This document shows positions 1-8,566 of a stretch of 64,000 bases of DNA, piece after piece; position 1 is the first letter of the stretch, and each line of letters starts with the position of its first letter. The stretch spans positions 1,178,001-1,242,000 of the forward strand of contig OZ252242.1 in NCBI GenBank assembly GCA_965249595.1, written 5' to 3'. Below the pieces are notes generated by a model. It was not told where the DNA came from, did not search any database, and saw only the letters and a program-made list of their open reading frames with translations. The translations under genes were made by a program, and so were the position numbers. The stretch is from VXNJ01 sp965249595 (lineage in GTDB: Bacteria; Chloroflexota; UBA11872; VXNJ01).

Positions 1-61
1 TCTTGAGTTCGCAATTCAAAATAAGCGGCCCATGATGGGCGATTGAACCGAGATCTTTCTT

Positions 62-856
62 ATGTCCAACCACGCTACCCCGCGCATTTGGTTGCGTGAA
101 GCAGTCGACAGCGTGCCGGTTATCGGATTTGGGACCTGGCTCTACAGCGGCGGCCACGGAGTCCTGCGCAGGGCCGCGGAACTCGACTGTGGGCTTGTCG
201 ACACCGCCGAGCTCTATGGCAATGAGGAGTTGGTTGGAGCGGAAATCGCCCCGATTCGTGACCAGGTATTCCTGGCCACCAAGGTGTCGCCGGAGAATCT
301 TGGCCTCGCCGACGTGATAAATCATTGTCTGGCTTCGCTGGAGCGATTGCAGACGGCGACCATCGACCTGTATCAAGTGCATTGGCCAAACCCGGCCATT
401 CCCATAAACGAGACGATGCGCGGGATGCGCCACCTGGTTGAACAGGGGCTGGTGCGCTACGTTGGGGTGAGCAATTTCTCGGTTTCCCAAATGGAGGCCG
501 CGCAGGCCGCATTGGGCGATATCCCGTTAGTTTCCAACCAAGTAAATTACAGCCTGCTCGATCGGGGCGCGGAGGCCGAGGTGCTTCCGTGGTGCAAGCA
601 TCGCGGTGTGGTACTGGTCGCCTATCGCCCGCTGGCGCGGTTTCAACTGGGTGAGGCCCGACCGGTATTGGAGGCCGTAGCCAAAGAGTCGGGCCACAGC
701 ATCGCCCAGGTCCTGCTCAACTGGGCCATTGGCACTGGCGGCGTTGTGGTAATTCCCAAAACCGACCAAATTGAGCGGGTTGATGAATTGGCCGCTGCCG
801 CTCAGTTTGAATTGACCGCAGATCAGCGGGCGCGGCTCGAAAAAAGCGTCAATTAA
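62..856 (+). CDS. Aldo/keto reductase
   Basis: 264-residue NAD(P)H-dependent oxidoreductase of the aldo/keto reductase superfamily, a single (beta/alpha)8 barrel acting on aldehydes, ketones or sugars in the cytosol. The catalytic tetrad is visible in order: Asp in CGLVDTAELYG, Tyr in the same motif, Lys in FLATKVSP and His in YQVHWPN. The late VIPKT motif binds the cofactor phosphate. The length is near the 270-280 of short bacterial members. ATG start. It stands alone, followed 17 nt later by a tRNA gene on the other strand. The substrate cannot be read from sequence. Confidence 0.93.
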   Translation: MSNHATPRIWLREAVDSVPVIGFGTWLYSGGHGVLRRAAELDCGLVDTAELYGNEELVGAEIAPIRDQVFLATKVSPENLGLADVINHCLASLERLQTATIDLYQVHWPNPAIPINETMRGMRHLVEQGLVRYVGVSNFSVSQMEAAQAALGDIPLVSNQVNYSLLDRGAEAEVLPWCKHRGVVLVAYRPLARFQLGEARPVLEAVAKESGHSIAQVLLNWAIGTGGVVVIPKTDQIERVDELAAAAQFELTADQRARLEKSVN

Positions 857-873
857 ACAAGGAATTGCCACGG

Positions 874-958
<85 letters not shown>

Positions 959-1344
959 CGAATCCGGGCGAGGCGATTTTCGCCTTTCACAATTTCTTTG
1001 CGAAATTTGATCAATCTTGGTCGGATGCCGGGCCGACCCAATCCTGTACGCTGGAAGTTGATTTCTCCCACCCCACGGCTCACGCCTAATAACCGCCCGG
1101 GCGCCCTCAGCTTGCAAAGCCAATCGGTTGGCGCGATCTCGACATCGACGTCGGGAGGCCGGATGCAAATTGAACTTGTAAACATGCCGCCGCGGATCTG
1201 GATCGACTTTGCACCGGTCGGTGAGAATTCCTCGGTTGCCGAGCGATGCCGATGCCCGAGCGGCAACCGCGCGCGGCAGGGTAGGTCGCGACCTGGGCCT
1301 GCGGGCATCGCCGGTCGCATTGCCGACGCTGGGAGTTTGGCGAA
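959..1344. other. Intergenic stretch, no gene recognised
   Basis: About 386 bases between the tRNA-Leu gene and the MFS transporter. Open frames exist on both strands but none has a recognisable composition, motif or ribosome binding site. It presumably holds the promoters of the divergent tRNA and transporter genes; no clear -35/-10 pair was found by eye. Confidence 0.5.
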
Positions 1345-2538
1345 TTGATTGGCCAACCTTCGGCCAGTCGGCTCCGCGACCGCCCATTTGTCATCTTCAC
1401 GGTTTGCCAAATGTTCTCCATGGGCGGCTGGATACCGGTGCTGGCATTGTTGGCGGTCTACATGCGCGACCACTTGGGCGCCGGCGTCTTGGCGGCCACG
1501 GCTACCATCACGATCATTCACGTGACATCGATCGGGATGAGCCTTTTTGCCGGTTCGATCGCCTCGCGTTGGGGTGGACGCCGAATCTATATGATCGCCG
1601 TCGCCGGCATGACGGTTTTTGCCGGTTTGCTGAGCCGGATTGGCGAGGGCTGGCAGGTCATTGCCCTGGCACCACTGGCCGGTGTGATGGTCGCTTTCTA
1701 TTGGACCGCGATCAGCACCTACGTGCTGCAGGCGGTCGCTCCGCGACGGCGTGGCACCGGGATGGGCGTTAGCGCCTTCGTAATGGTCCTCGCGCCGGGA
1801 ATTAGCGGACCGATCCTTACCGCTCTCGGCCATGAAGTCGGAATCTGGCTAACGATCGCCGGTGGGGCGGCCCTGCTGGCCATAGCGGTTTCGGCCTCGG
1901 TGTTGTTACTGCCCGAACTGCCCTCGCCCGACGCGCAACTTTTCCGTGCCCGTGGATTTGTGCTTTCCGACTATTTGCGCTTGCTCGCCAACCGCCATAA
2001 CCTAGTAGCCGCCTTCGTCCGCATGGTCTCGGGCATTTCCTTTGGCATATTCCAACTGCTCTCGGCGTTGGTGCTGCTCGACCTTACCGGGCAGTTGTCG
2101 GCAGTGGGGCTTTTTCTGACCGCCGGAGCGGTGGGCGGAGGGGCTTCGCAGGTGCTGGTAGGCGCACTATCCGATCGAATCGGGCGCCGCAATTTGCTCA
2201 TCGTCGCCAAACTGTCCGGAATCGGGGCGGCCCTGCTTTTCTGGCGCGCTGAATTTCTGCCCCAGCTACTGTTCGGTTCGGTCCTGCAGTCCTTTGCGTT
2301 CGCGGCATTTCAGACGTTGATTACGGCGGTATCCGGCGACCTGGTTGCACGCCGCGACATCCCGATCGTTTCAGGGCTGCAAACGAGCATGTTTTCAATG
2401 GGAATGGTCATCGGAGTTTTGTCCGGTGGACTGCTTTGGCAGGTAGATCACCGGCTTCCGTTCCTCTTCGCCGCACTGTGGTTCGTTCCGGCCATCATCT
2501 CTCTTTTCGTTCTGCCCGGCAAGACTCTCGACGTCTAA
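1345..2538 (+). CDS. MFS transporter
   Basis: 397-residue membrane protein with about 12 hydrophobic segments, typical of a major facilitator superfamily permease in the cytoplasmic membrane. The loop after TM2 has the family pattern (SRWGGRRIYM, related to GxLaDrxGRr), and a second copy follows TM8 (GALSDRIGRRNLL), as expected from the two six-helix halves. The TTG at 1345 is preferred because the first helix begins within 10 residues; an ATG at 1411 would cut into TM1. The substrate is not predictable. It is a single gene with a GC-rich hairpin just after its stop. Confidence 0.88.
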   Translation: MIGQPSASRLRDRPFVIFTVCQMFSMGGWIPVLALLAVYMRDHLGAGVLAATATITIIHVTSIGMSLFAGSIASRWGGRRIYMIAVAGMTVFAGLLSRIGEGWQVIALAPLAGVMVAFYWTAISTYVLQAVAPRRRGTGMGVSAFVMVLAPGISGPILTALGHEVGIWLTIAGGAALLAIAVSASVLLLPELPSPDAQLFRARGFVLSDYLRLLANRHNLVAAFVRMVSGISFGIFQLLSALVLLDLTGQLSAVGLFLTAGAVGGGASQVLVGALSDRIGRRNLLIVAKLSGIGAALLFWRAEFLPQLLFGSVLQSFAFAAFQTLITAVSGDLVARRDIPIVSGLQTSMFSMGMVIGVLSGGLLWQVDHRLPFLFAALWFVPAIISLFVLPGKTLDV

Positions 2539-2539
2539 A

Positions 2540-2567
2540 GCCGCGGCCGTTTAAGTTCAGCCGCGGC
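2540..2567 (+). terminator. GC-rich hairpin after the MFS gene
   Basis: Two copies of the palindrome GCCGCGGC separated by 12 nt can form an 8-bp stem directly behind the MFS stop codon. There is no U tract, so this may be a weak or factor-assisted terminator, or just an mRNA 3' stabiliser. Confidence 0.3.
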
Positions 2568-2770
2568 GAGAGCGGGCCGATACTGACGACCGAATGCGCG
2601 GCGATGACCCAAAGGCCCGCATCGGTCGCCCCGCCCCGATCCGCGCAAGTTGCTTTTTTAAATTTCGTTGGCCGAAAATCGTATTCGGCAAGCAGGGTGT
2701 CCGGCGGGAGTCTGCGGGACTTTATTCCGGGCACATTCAGGGCCAAGGAGCGGGGTTGGGAAACGCGTCA

Positions 2771-3514
2771 ATGTTGCTGGCGGTCGATCAGGGCAATAGC
2801 TCGGTCGGATTGGCTGCCTTCGCCGGACGCAACCTGTGCGCCAACTGGCGAATTGCGACCAACGCCAAGCTAACTGACCAAGAAATGACGGGCAAACTTG
2901 CGGCGATCTGCCAATCGGGACCGTACCAGAGGATTCTTCTCGGTTCGGTGACGCCGTCCCGGCGAGGCCCGTTGATGGAGGCACTGTCGCACTTTTCGTC
3001 ACAGGTTGTGCAATTACCCGCTGACGGTATCCCGGGAGCGATTCCACTGGTGCCCGATCCCTCGCGGGTAGGCATTGACAGGGTTTTGAATTGCTTGGCC
3101 TCGGCTGGCCTGCATGCCGCGCCGGCGATCGTGATCGATGTTGGAACGGCCGTCACGGTCGATGTGGCGAGTGAATCCGGTCAGTACCTCGGCGGTGTCA
3201 TCGCGCCGGGTCCGACCAGCTTCCTAAAAGCCCTCTCCGGCTCCACCGAACTGTTGTCGACGGTGCAATTTGCCCGTCCCGCCCAAGTGCTCGGCCGCAA
3301 CACCAAAGAATCGATGCAAGCGGGAGCCTACTGGGGTTTGGTCGGATTGGTGCGGGGACTTATCGGCAGTGTGCGCTCCGAATCCGGACCCATCAACAAG
3401 GTAATCGCCACCGGCGGATATTGCCAACTGATCGCCGATGACGTGCCGGAGATCGATATCGCCGATCCGTTGCTGACGCTGCGCGGTATCGCCCTGGCGG
3501 GAGAGCGCATATGA
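2771..3514 (+). CDS. coaX: Type III pantothenate kinase
   Basis: 247-residue enzyme phosphorylating pantothenate to 4'-phosphopantothenate, the first step of CoA synthesis, in the cytosol. It shows the type III hallmarks: N-terminal phosphate-loop-like DQGNSS, the GIDRVLN pantothenate-site motif, VIDVGTAVTVDV and GGVIAPG. ATG 2771 gives the canonical family N-terminus, MLLAVDQGNS. An in-frame TTG at 2756 lies 5 nt after a good AAGGAG (2745-2750), so initiation there with five extra residues is possible. It overlaps coaBC by 4 nt, putting CoA steps 1 to 3 in one transcript. Confidence 0.93.
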   Translation: MLLAVDQGNSSVGLAAFAGRNLCANWRIATNAKLTDQEMTGKLAAICQSGPYQRILLGSVTPSRRGPLMEALSHFSSQVVQLPADGIPGAIPLVPDPSRVGIDRVLNCLASAGLHAAPAIVIDVGTAVTVDVASESGQYLGGVIAPGPTSFLKALSGSTELLSTVQFARPAQVLGRNTKESMQAGAYWGLVGLVRGLIGSVRSESGPINKVIATGGYCQLIADDVPEIDIADPLLTLRGIALAGERI

Positions 3515-4704
3515 GCCCGGTGCGCATTCTGGCCGGTCGGCGAATCCTGCTCGGGGTCTCCGGCTCGATCGCCGCTTACAAGGCCGCCCTGACCGCCAGC
3601 CAACTTACGCGCTCCGGGGCACTGGTCGACGCTGTGCTAACCGGTGCCGCGCAACGGTTTGTCGGAACGGCCACGTTCGAGGGACTCACCGGGCGCCGGG
3701 CCTATGGTCATGTCGGTGCAATGACTGAATCCGGCGAAATAGCCCACGTCGCAGTGGGCCTGGCCGCCGACGGCGCGCTGATCGCTCCAGCCACCGCCGA
3801 AACCATCGCCCAATTGGTCAGTGGCCGGGCCGACAACATCCTCACCGCGGCGATGCTGTCGGTACGCGGGCCGGTTCTGATCGCACCGGCCATGGAATCG
3901 GCCATGCTCGCTTCGCCTCCGGTGCAAGCCAACCTCGAGACCCTGCGCGCGCGCGGCGCCATGATCGTCGAGGCGCCATCCGGTCGGCTTGCCTCCGGCC
4001 ATTTCGGACCCGGCCGGTTGGCCGAGCCACAGTTCCAGATCGACCAACTGCGGGCGGCGCTGGGCGCCGAAGGTCCCTTAAAAGACCGGCGCGTCGTAGT
4101 GACCGCCGGCGGAACTCGCGAATACATTGACGCGGTGCGTTTCATTTCAAACCCCTCCTCCGGCGCCCAGGGAGTAGCGCTGGCCGAGGCGGCGCGCGAT
4201 CGCGGCGCTTTGGTGACCCTAATTGCGGCAAATCTGACGGTTCGCCCGCCCGCGGCGATTCAAGTGCGCTATGCCGACGATGCGGCGGCAATGGCCGCTG
4301 CGGTGGCTGAAAAGGGCGCCGTCGATGCGTTGATCATGTGCGCGGCGGTTGGCGATTTCCAACCGGTCCACCGCCGAACCGACAAGCTTTCGCGGTCCGA
4401 TGGCTTGATGCTCGAACTTGAGCCAACGCAAGATATCGTAGCCGGTGCCCGCGGCCCGGCAGTCAAGATTGGCTTTGCGTTGAACAATCGTGATTTGGCA
4501 GCCGATGCGCAGGCCAAATTGGCGGTCAAGGGTTTGCAAGCCATCGTCGCCAATGACCCCAGCGCCGCCGGGGCCGGCTTTGGCCCAGGGACCAACGCCG
4601 TGAGCATCTACACCGAGAAAGGACTCTGGGACCAAATTGGTCCGGTTCCGAAATCGGAGGTGGCCGAACGCATCATCGATCTGCTCGAGGATCTGTTGAG
4701 TTGA
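3511..4704 (+). CDS. coaBC: Bifunctional phosphopantothenoylcysteine synthetase/decarboxylase
   Basis: 397-residue CoA-pathway enzyme. The N-terminal flavodoxin-like CoaC domain (about 1-180) has LLGVSGSIAAYKA and the active-site histidine H79 (AHVAVG). The C-terminal CoaB domain (about 190-397) carries TAGGTREYID and ISNPSSG. Two CoaC residues differ from the E. coli type: the Asn of PAMN is Glu (PAMESAM, E129), and the Cys of the ACGxxGxGR flap is Ser (SGHFGPGRL, S162). Mycobacterial CoaBC, from memory, also departs at these sites, so activity may persist by a variant mechanism. The GFAAE motif of CoaB reads GFALNN. It overlaps both neighbours by 4 nt. Confidence 0.92.
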   Translation: MSPVRILAGRRILLGVSGSIAAYKAALTASQLTRSGALVDAVLTGAAQRFVGTATFEGLTGRRAYGHVGAMTESGEIAHVAVGLAADGALIAPATAETIAQLVSGRADNILTAAMLSVRGPVLIAPAMESAMLASPPVQANLETLRARGAMIVEAPSGRLASGHFGPGRLAEPQFQIDQLRAALGAEGPLKDRRVVVTAGGTREYIDAVRFISNPSSGAQGVALAEAARDRGALVTLIAANLTVRPPAAIQVRYADDAAAMAAAVAEKGAVDALIMCAAVGDFQPVHRRTDKLSRSDGLMLELEPTQDIVAGARGPAVKIGFALNNRDLAADAQAKLAVKGLQAIVANDPSAAGAGFGPGTNAVSIYTEKGLWDQIGPVPKSEVAERIIDLLEDLLS

Positions 4705-6371
4705 CCCTGTTTGGCGACCAACCGCAGTTGAGCCTGTCGGGGCGGGCTTGGGCCCCCTCGCACGGCACGGCCGAAGCAGAACTCAAATCCGTTGAGGAAC
4801 TGGCTCCGACCCTACTTGCCGCCCGCGGAATCGAATCCGGCAGTCAACCACCCGAAATCTTTGACCCCAAATCCAGTAACCCAATATCGATTTCGGGCTT
4901 GGAAGAAGCGGCCATGCAGGTAGCGGCCGCCCTCAAGCAGAGGTCGAAAGTTGGGATATATGCCGATTTTGACTGCGACGGAATCTGTGCGGCAGCCCTC
5001 CTGCAAATATTCCTGCGCGGCCTGGGCACCGAACCTTTCTTGTATTTTTCCGATCGGCTGCGCGACGGTTACGGCCTAAACGAAAGAGGTCTGAACGAGT
5101 GTTTTGATGCCGGCGTCAAATTGCTCCTGGCCCTCGACATCGGCGCCAACGCGCAATCGGAGATTGATCATGCCAATGGCCTCGGTATCGCGGTTGTGGT
5201 GGTCGATCACCACGTCGCCGCAGAACCGCTGCGGGGGACGGCGGCGGCAGTGGATCCGCCCGCCGGGTCACCGGGCAGTGAACTTAGCGCCGGGGCCCTG
5301 GCCTACAAATTGGCCGAAGTGCTCAGCTGGAAACTTGGCCGGCAAATTCCAGTCGCCAGCAGCCTGATCGATCTGGCGGCGATTTCCACGGTAGGCGACG
5401 CGATGGAGTTGACCGGGGAAAACCGTTGGTTTGTGAGTACTGGTTTAGAAGCCATGGCAAGGCAGCCCCGCCCGGGATTGGCCGCCCTCTTTGCCGCGGC
5501 CCGCATCCACCCTCCGCTGACCGCCCGTGATATTGCCTTCCGCATTGCTCCACTCATAAATAGCGCCGGCCGAATTGGTGATCCGCGGTTGGCCTGCCGC
5601 CTATTGGCCTGCCCCGGTGGGCTGGCGGCCCGCAATTTGGCCAAGGAACTGATTGCGCTGGGCAAACGACGGCGTGAACTATCAGCCGAAGTTGAACGGG
5701 TGTTGGTTGAGAAGATCCCTCCAGCGGGGCCGGTCTTCTACTTCGACGAACGCTTTCACCCCGGCGTGGTATCGGCGGCGGCTACCCGGCAGAGTGCGCG
5801 CCGCCAGGCTCCGGTGTATATCTGCGCCAAGGCCGGCGAATTGGTGCGCGGATCTGGCCGGGCCCCAGACGGCCTAGACGTCATGGCCCCATTACAGTCG
5901 CTCGATCCGCCCCCGCGACAGCTGGGTGGTCATCGTCAGGCCTGTGGCTTTACCATCGCTGCCGAACGTCTCGATGAGGTTGCCGCGGCGGTAACTTCGT
6001 ATTGGGAAAACATGGCTGACGGTTGGCAGCCGCCCGCCCTCAAATACGACATGTGCCTGGCGACCGATCTGCTCGGTACTCCGGCGTTGGATCTGTTCGA
6101 CCGGTTTGAGCCCTTTGGCCGGGGATTTGAAGCGCCCAATCTTTTAATCCGCGGTGCATTGCTAGAGCGCGTATTTAGCGTCGGTCGCGGACAGCATCTA
6201 AAACTGGCGCTCGCCGATGCGAACGCCGTCGATGTAATTTGGTTCGGCGGCGGCCGCAAAGGGCGTTCGCTGCGCCGCGGTCAGCGGGTCGACATGATCG
6301 GCCAGTTGCGCCGCCCCCAGGTTGGCTATTCTGGTATTTCAGTGATAGTTGAAGATATGCGCCCGGCATGA
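4701..6371 (+). CDS. recJ: Single-stranded-DNA exonuclease RecJ
   Basis: 556-residue DHH-superfamily 5'-3' ssDNA exonuclease used in recombination and mismatch or base-excision repair. DHH domain ligands: DFDCDG (D89, D91, D93), LDIGANA, DHH (169-171) and VGDAMEL. The DHHA1 part follows with NSAGRIGDP, FHPGVVSAAA, RGSGRAP and GGHRQACGF. A C-terminal OB-fold-like segment ends the protein. The length matches the usual 550-600. The TTG start overlaps the coaBC stop as TTGA, and the stop overlaps the rel start as ATGA, so the three genes are translationally coupled. Confidence 0.95.
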   Translation: MTLFGDQPQLSLSGRAWAPSHGTAEAELKSVEELAPTLLAARGIESGSQPPEIFDPKSSNPISISGLEEAAMQVAAALKQRSKVGIYADFDCDGICAAALLQIFLRGLGTEPFLYFSDRLRDGYGLNERGLNECFDAGVKLLLALDIGANAQSEIDHANGLGIAVVVVDHHVAAEPLRGTAAAVDPPAGSPGSELSAGALAYKLAEVLSWKLGRQIPVASSLIDLAAISTVGDAMELTGENRWFVSTGLEAMARQPRPGLAALFAAARIHPPLTARDIAFRIAPLINSAGRIGDPRLACRLLACPGGLAARNLAKELIALGKRRRELSAEVERVLVEKIPPAGPVFYFDERFHPGVVSAAATRQSARRQAPVYICAKAGELVRGSGRAPDGLDVMAPLQSLDPPPRQLGGHRQACGFTIAAERLDEVAAAVTSYWENMADGWQPPALKYDMCLATDLLGTPALDLFDRFEPFGRGFEAPNLLIRGALLERVFSVGRGQHLKLALADANAVDVIWFGGGRKGRSLRRGQRVDMIGQLRRPQVGYSGISVIVEDMRPA

Positions 6372-8566
6372 GCATTAAGACCAGCGCACCGTCGACGGCC
6401 GGCGCCGTTCCGGCCGAATTGGCCCCCTTGCTGGTCGCCACCACCAACTACATGGGAGCCGAGGCTGCCGACCAGCTGTCGCTGATCGCCCGGGCCTACC
6501 AATTTGCGGCCCGTTGCCACGACGGCCAAATGCGGCTCTCCGGCGATCCGTACATCTCTCACCCTTTGGCGGTGTCGATGTTGCTGACCGAATTGCACAT
6601 GGACGCTGACACGATTGCCGCCGGGCTACTCCACGACGTAATCGAAGACTGCGATATCACCACCGGCGAGATCCGAAAACGTTTCGGACCGCAGGTCGCC
6701 CTGTTGGTGGACGGCGTGACCAATTTGACCCGTTTGGATTTCGACCACATCGAGGGCGAACGGGCCTGGACCATGCGCAAGATGTTCTTGGCCATGGCCC
6801 GCGATATCCGGGTGGTAATTGTCAAGTTGGCCGATCGCCTGCACAACATCCGCACCGCCGAATCGCTCAGCCCCGAGCGACGCTCCCACGTATGTGAAGA
6901 AACCCTTGAAATCTATGCCCCGCTGGCCGGCCGGTTGGGGATGTGGACCTGGCGCTGGCAGCTGGAAGACGAGTCTTTCCGACAGTTCGCCCCGGAAGAG
7001 TATTCGCGAATCGCCCGCATGTTGGAGATGCGCCGCGGTCAACGCGAGACGATGGTCGAGGACGTGGTTTCCGAGCTGGAAAAGCGGCTTATCAAGGCCG
7101 GTCTGCAGGCGACCCTGTCAGGGCGCGCCAAACACATTTATTCGATTTATCGCAAGATGCGCCGCAAAAGTGTCGAATTCGATGAAATCCACGACCTGAT
7201 CGCGGTCCGGGTCGTTGTTCGCACCGTCGAAGATTGCTATCGTGCGCTGGCGACCGTACATTCCCGTTGGCGTGCAATCGGCGGCCAGTTCGATGATTAC
7301 ATTTCCGCTCCCAAAGCCAATCGCTACCAATCGTTGCACACAGCCGTGTTGGGGTCCCGCGGGCAGCGTTTTGAAGTCCAAATCCGGACCGAGCAAATGC
7401 ACCGCGAAGCCGAATACGGGGTGGCCTCGCATTGGCGCTACAAAGAGGGGCGGGCCACCCAAGAGGGGTTCGACGAGAAGCTGGCCTGGATCCGTCAAGT
7501 TCTCGAATGGCAGGAGGACTTAGAAAGCGCCGAACCACTGCTCGATATCCTCAAGACCGACATCTTCGCCGACCAGTTATTTGTTTTCACGCCGCAGGGT
7601 GACGTAATAGATCTGCCGCGCGGTTCAACGCCGCTGGATTTCGCCTACCGCATCCACACCGAGGTGGGACATAACTGCACTGGGGCCAAGGTAAATGGCC
7701 GTATCGTTCCCCTGCGGTACGAGCTCAACACCGGCGACACAGTTGAGATCAAGACCAGCAATACAAGTCGTGGACCAAGCCGCGACTGGTTAACGATCGT
7801 GGCCACGGGGGCCGCGCGGGAAAAGATTCGCCAGTGGTTTAAGCGCCAAACACGGGCTGAAAACGAAGCCCAGGGCCGTCTCCTGCTGGATCGTGAATTG
7901 CGCCGTATCGGCCATGGTCCGCTAACGACGCTCGAGCCCGAAGTGGTGATGAAAGCGGCCCGCCGACTCTCTTATAAGGATGTCCCCTCACTCCTGATTG
8001 GGGTTGGCTACGGTGCCGCCACGGCTACCCAAGTTGTCAACCGGATGGGGCTGGAGACAGCTGCTCCGGAATTGGTGGCTCCCGCCAGTGGTGCTCCCAT
8101 ATCCCGCAGCGACGGCGTACGGGTGGGCGATCTGGACTTTGCCCTGACCCGCCTGGCGGCCTGTTGCAACCCTCTGCCCGGCGACGCCATCGTCGGCTAC
8201 GTTACCCGCGGCCATGGGGTGAGCGTTCACCGCGTCGGTTGCGCCAACGTGATCAAATCGCTAGATTCTGAGCGAATTGTCGAAGTGACTTGGAAAAGCG
8301 GCAGCAGCAAGCCATTTCCTGCCTCTATCCTGATCGAAGCCGAAGACCGCGAAGGGCTCCTCCGCGATGTTGCTTCGGTGGTGGCCGAAGAAGGGCACAA
8401 CATTGAATCAGCCGACGTGATTACCTCCTCGCAGGGGGTGGCGACGGTCCGGGTGTCGGTCGCACTAAAGAGCATTGACCAACTTACGCAACTGCTCAAT
8501 CGCCTGCATCTGATCCGCAATGTAAGCGAAGTTCGTCGTGAAACGGCAAGGCTGCCCAGCAAATGA
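6368..8566 (+). CDS. rel: Rel-type (p)ppGpp synthetase/hydrolase
   Basis: 732-residue long RSH protein that makes and degrades the alarmone (p)ppGpp. Order: HD hydrolase (intact HDVIED near residue 90 and KLADRLHN near 153), synthetase domain with YQSLHT and EVQIRT, TGS domain (about 400-465), conserved-cysteine region (AACCNPLPGD) and C-terminal ACT domain. The substrate-loop motif, usually RxKD in bifunctional Rel and ExDD in RelA, is QFDD here (307-310), combining an intact hydrolase with a RelA-like acidic loop. Overlaps of 4 nt at both ends place it in the coaX-recJ transcript. The start is ATG. Confidence 0.95.
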   Translation: MSIKTSAPSTAGAVPAELAPLLVATTNYMGAEAADQLSLIARAYQFAARCHDGQMRLSGDPYISHPLAVSMLLTELHMDADTIAAGLLHDVIEDCDITTGEIRKRFGPQVALLVDGVTNLTRLDFDHIEGERAWTMRKMFLAMARDIRVVIVKLADRLHNIRTAESLSPERRSHVCEETLEIYAPLAGRLGMWTWRWQLEDESFRQFAPEEYSRIARMLEMRRGQRETMVEDVVSELEKRLIKAGLQATLSGRAKHIYSIYRKMRRKSVEFDEIHDLIAVRVVVRTVEDCYRALATVHSRWRAIGGQFDDYISAPKANRYQSLHTAVLGSRGQRFEVQIRTEQMHREAEYGVASHWRYKEGRATQEGFDEKLAWIRQVLEWQEDLESAEPLLDILKTDIFADQLFVFTPQGDVIDLPRGSTPLDFAYRIHTEVGHNCTGAKVNGRIVPLRYELNTGDTVEIKTSNTSRGPSRDWLTIVATGAAREKIRQWFKRQTRAENEAQGRLLLDRELRRIGHGPLTTLEPEVVMKAARRLSYKDVPSLLIGVGYGAATATQVVNRMGLETAAPELVAPASGAPISRSDGVRVGDLDFALTRLAACCNPLPGDAIVGYVTRGHGVSVHRVGCANVIKSLDSERIVEVTWKSGSSKPFPASILIEAEDREGLLRDVASVVAEEGHNIESADVITSSQGVATVRVSVALKSIDQLTQLLNRLHLIRNVSEVRRETARLPSK

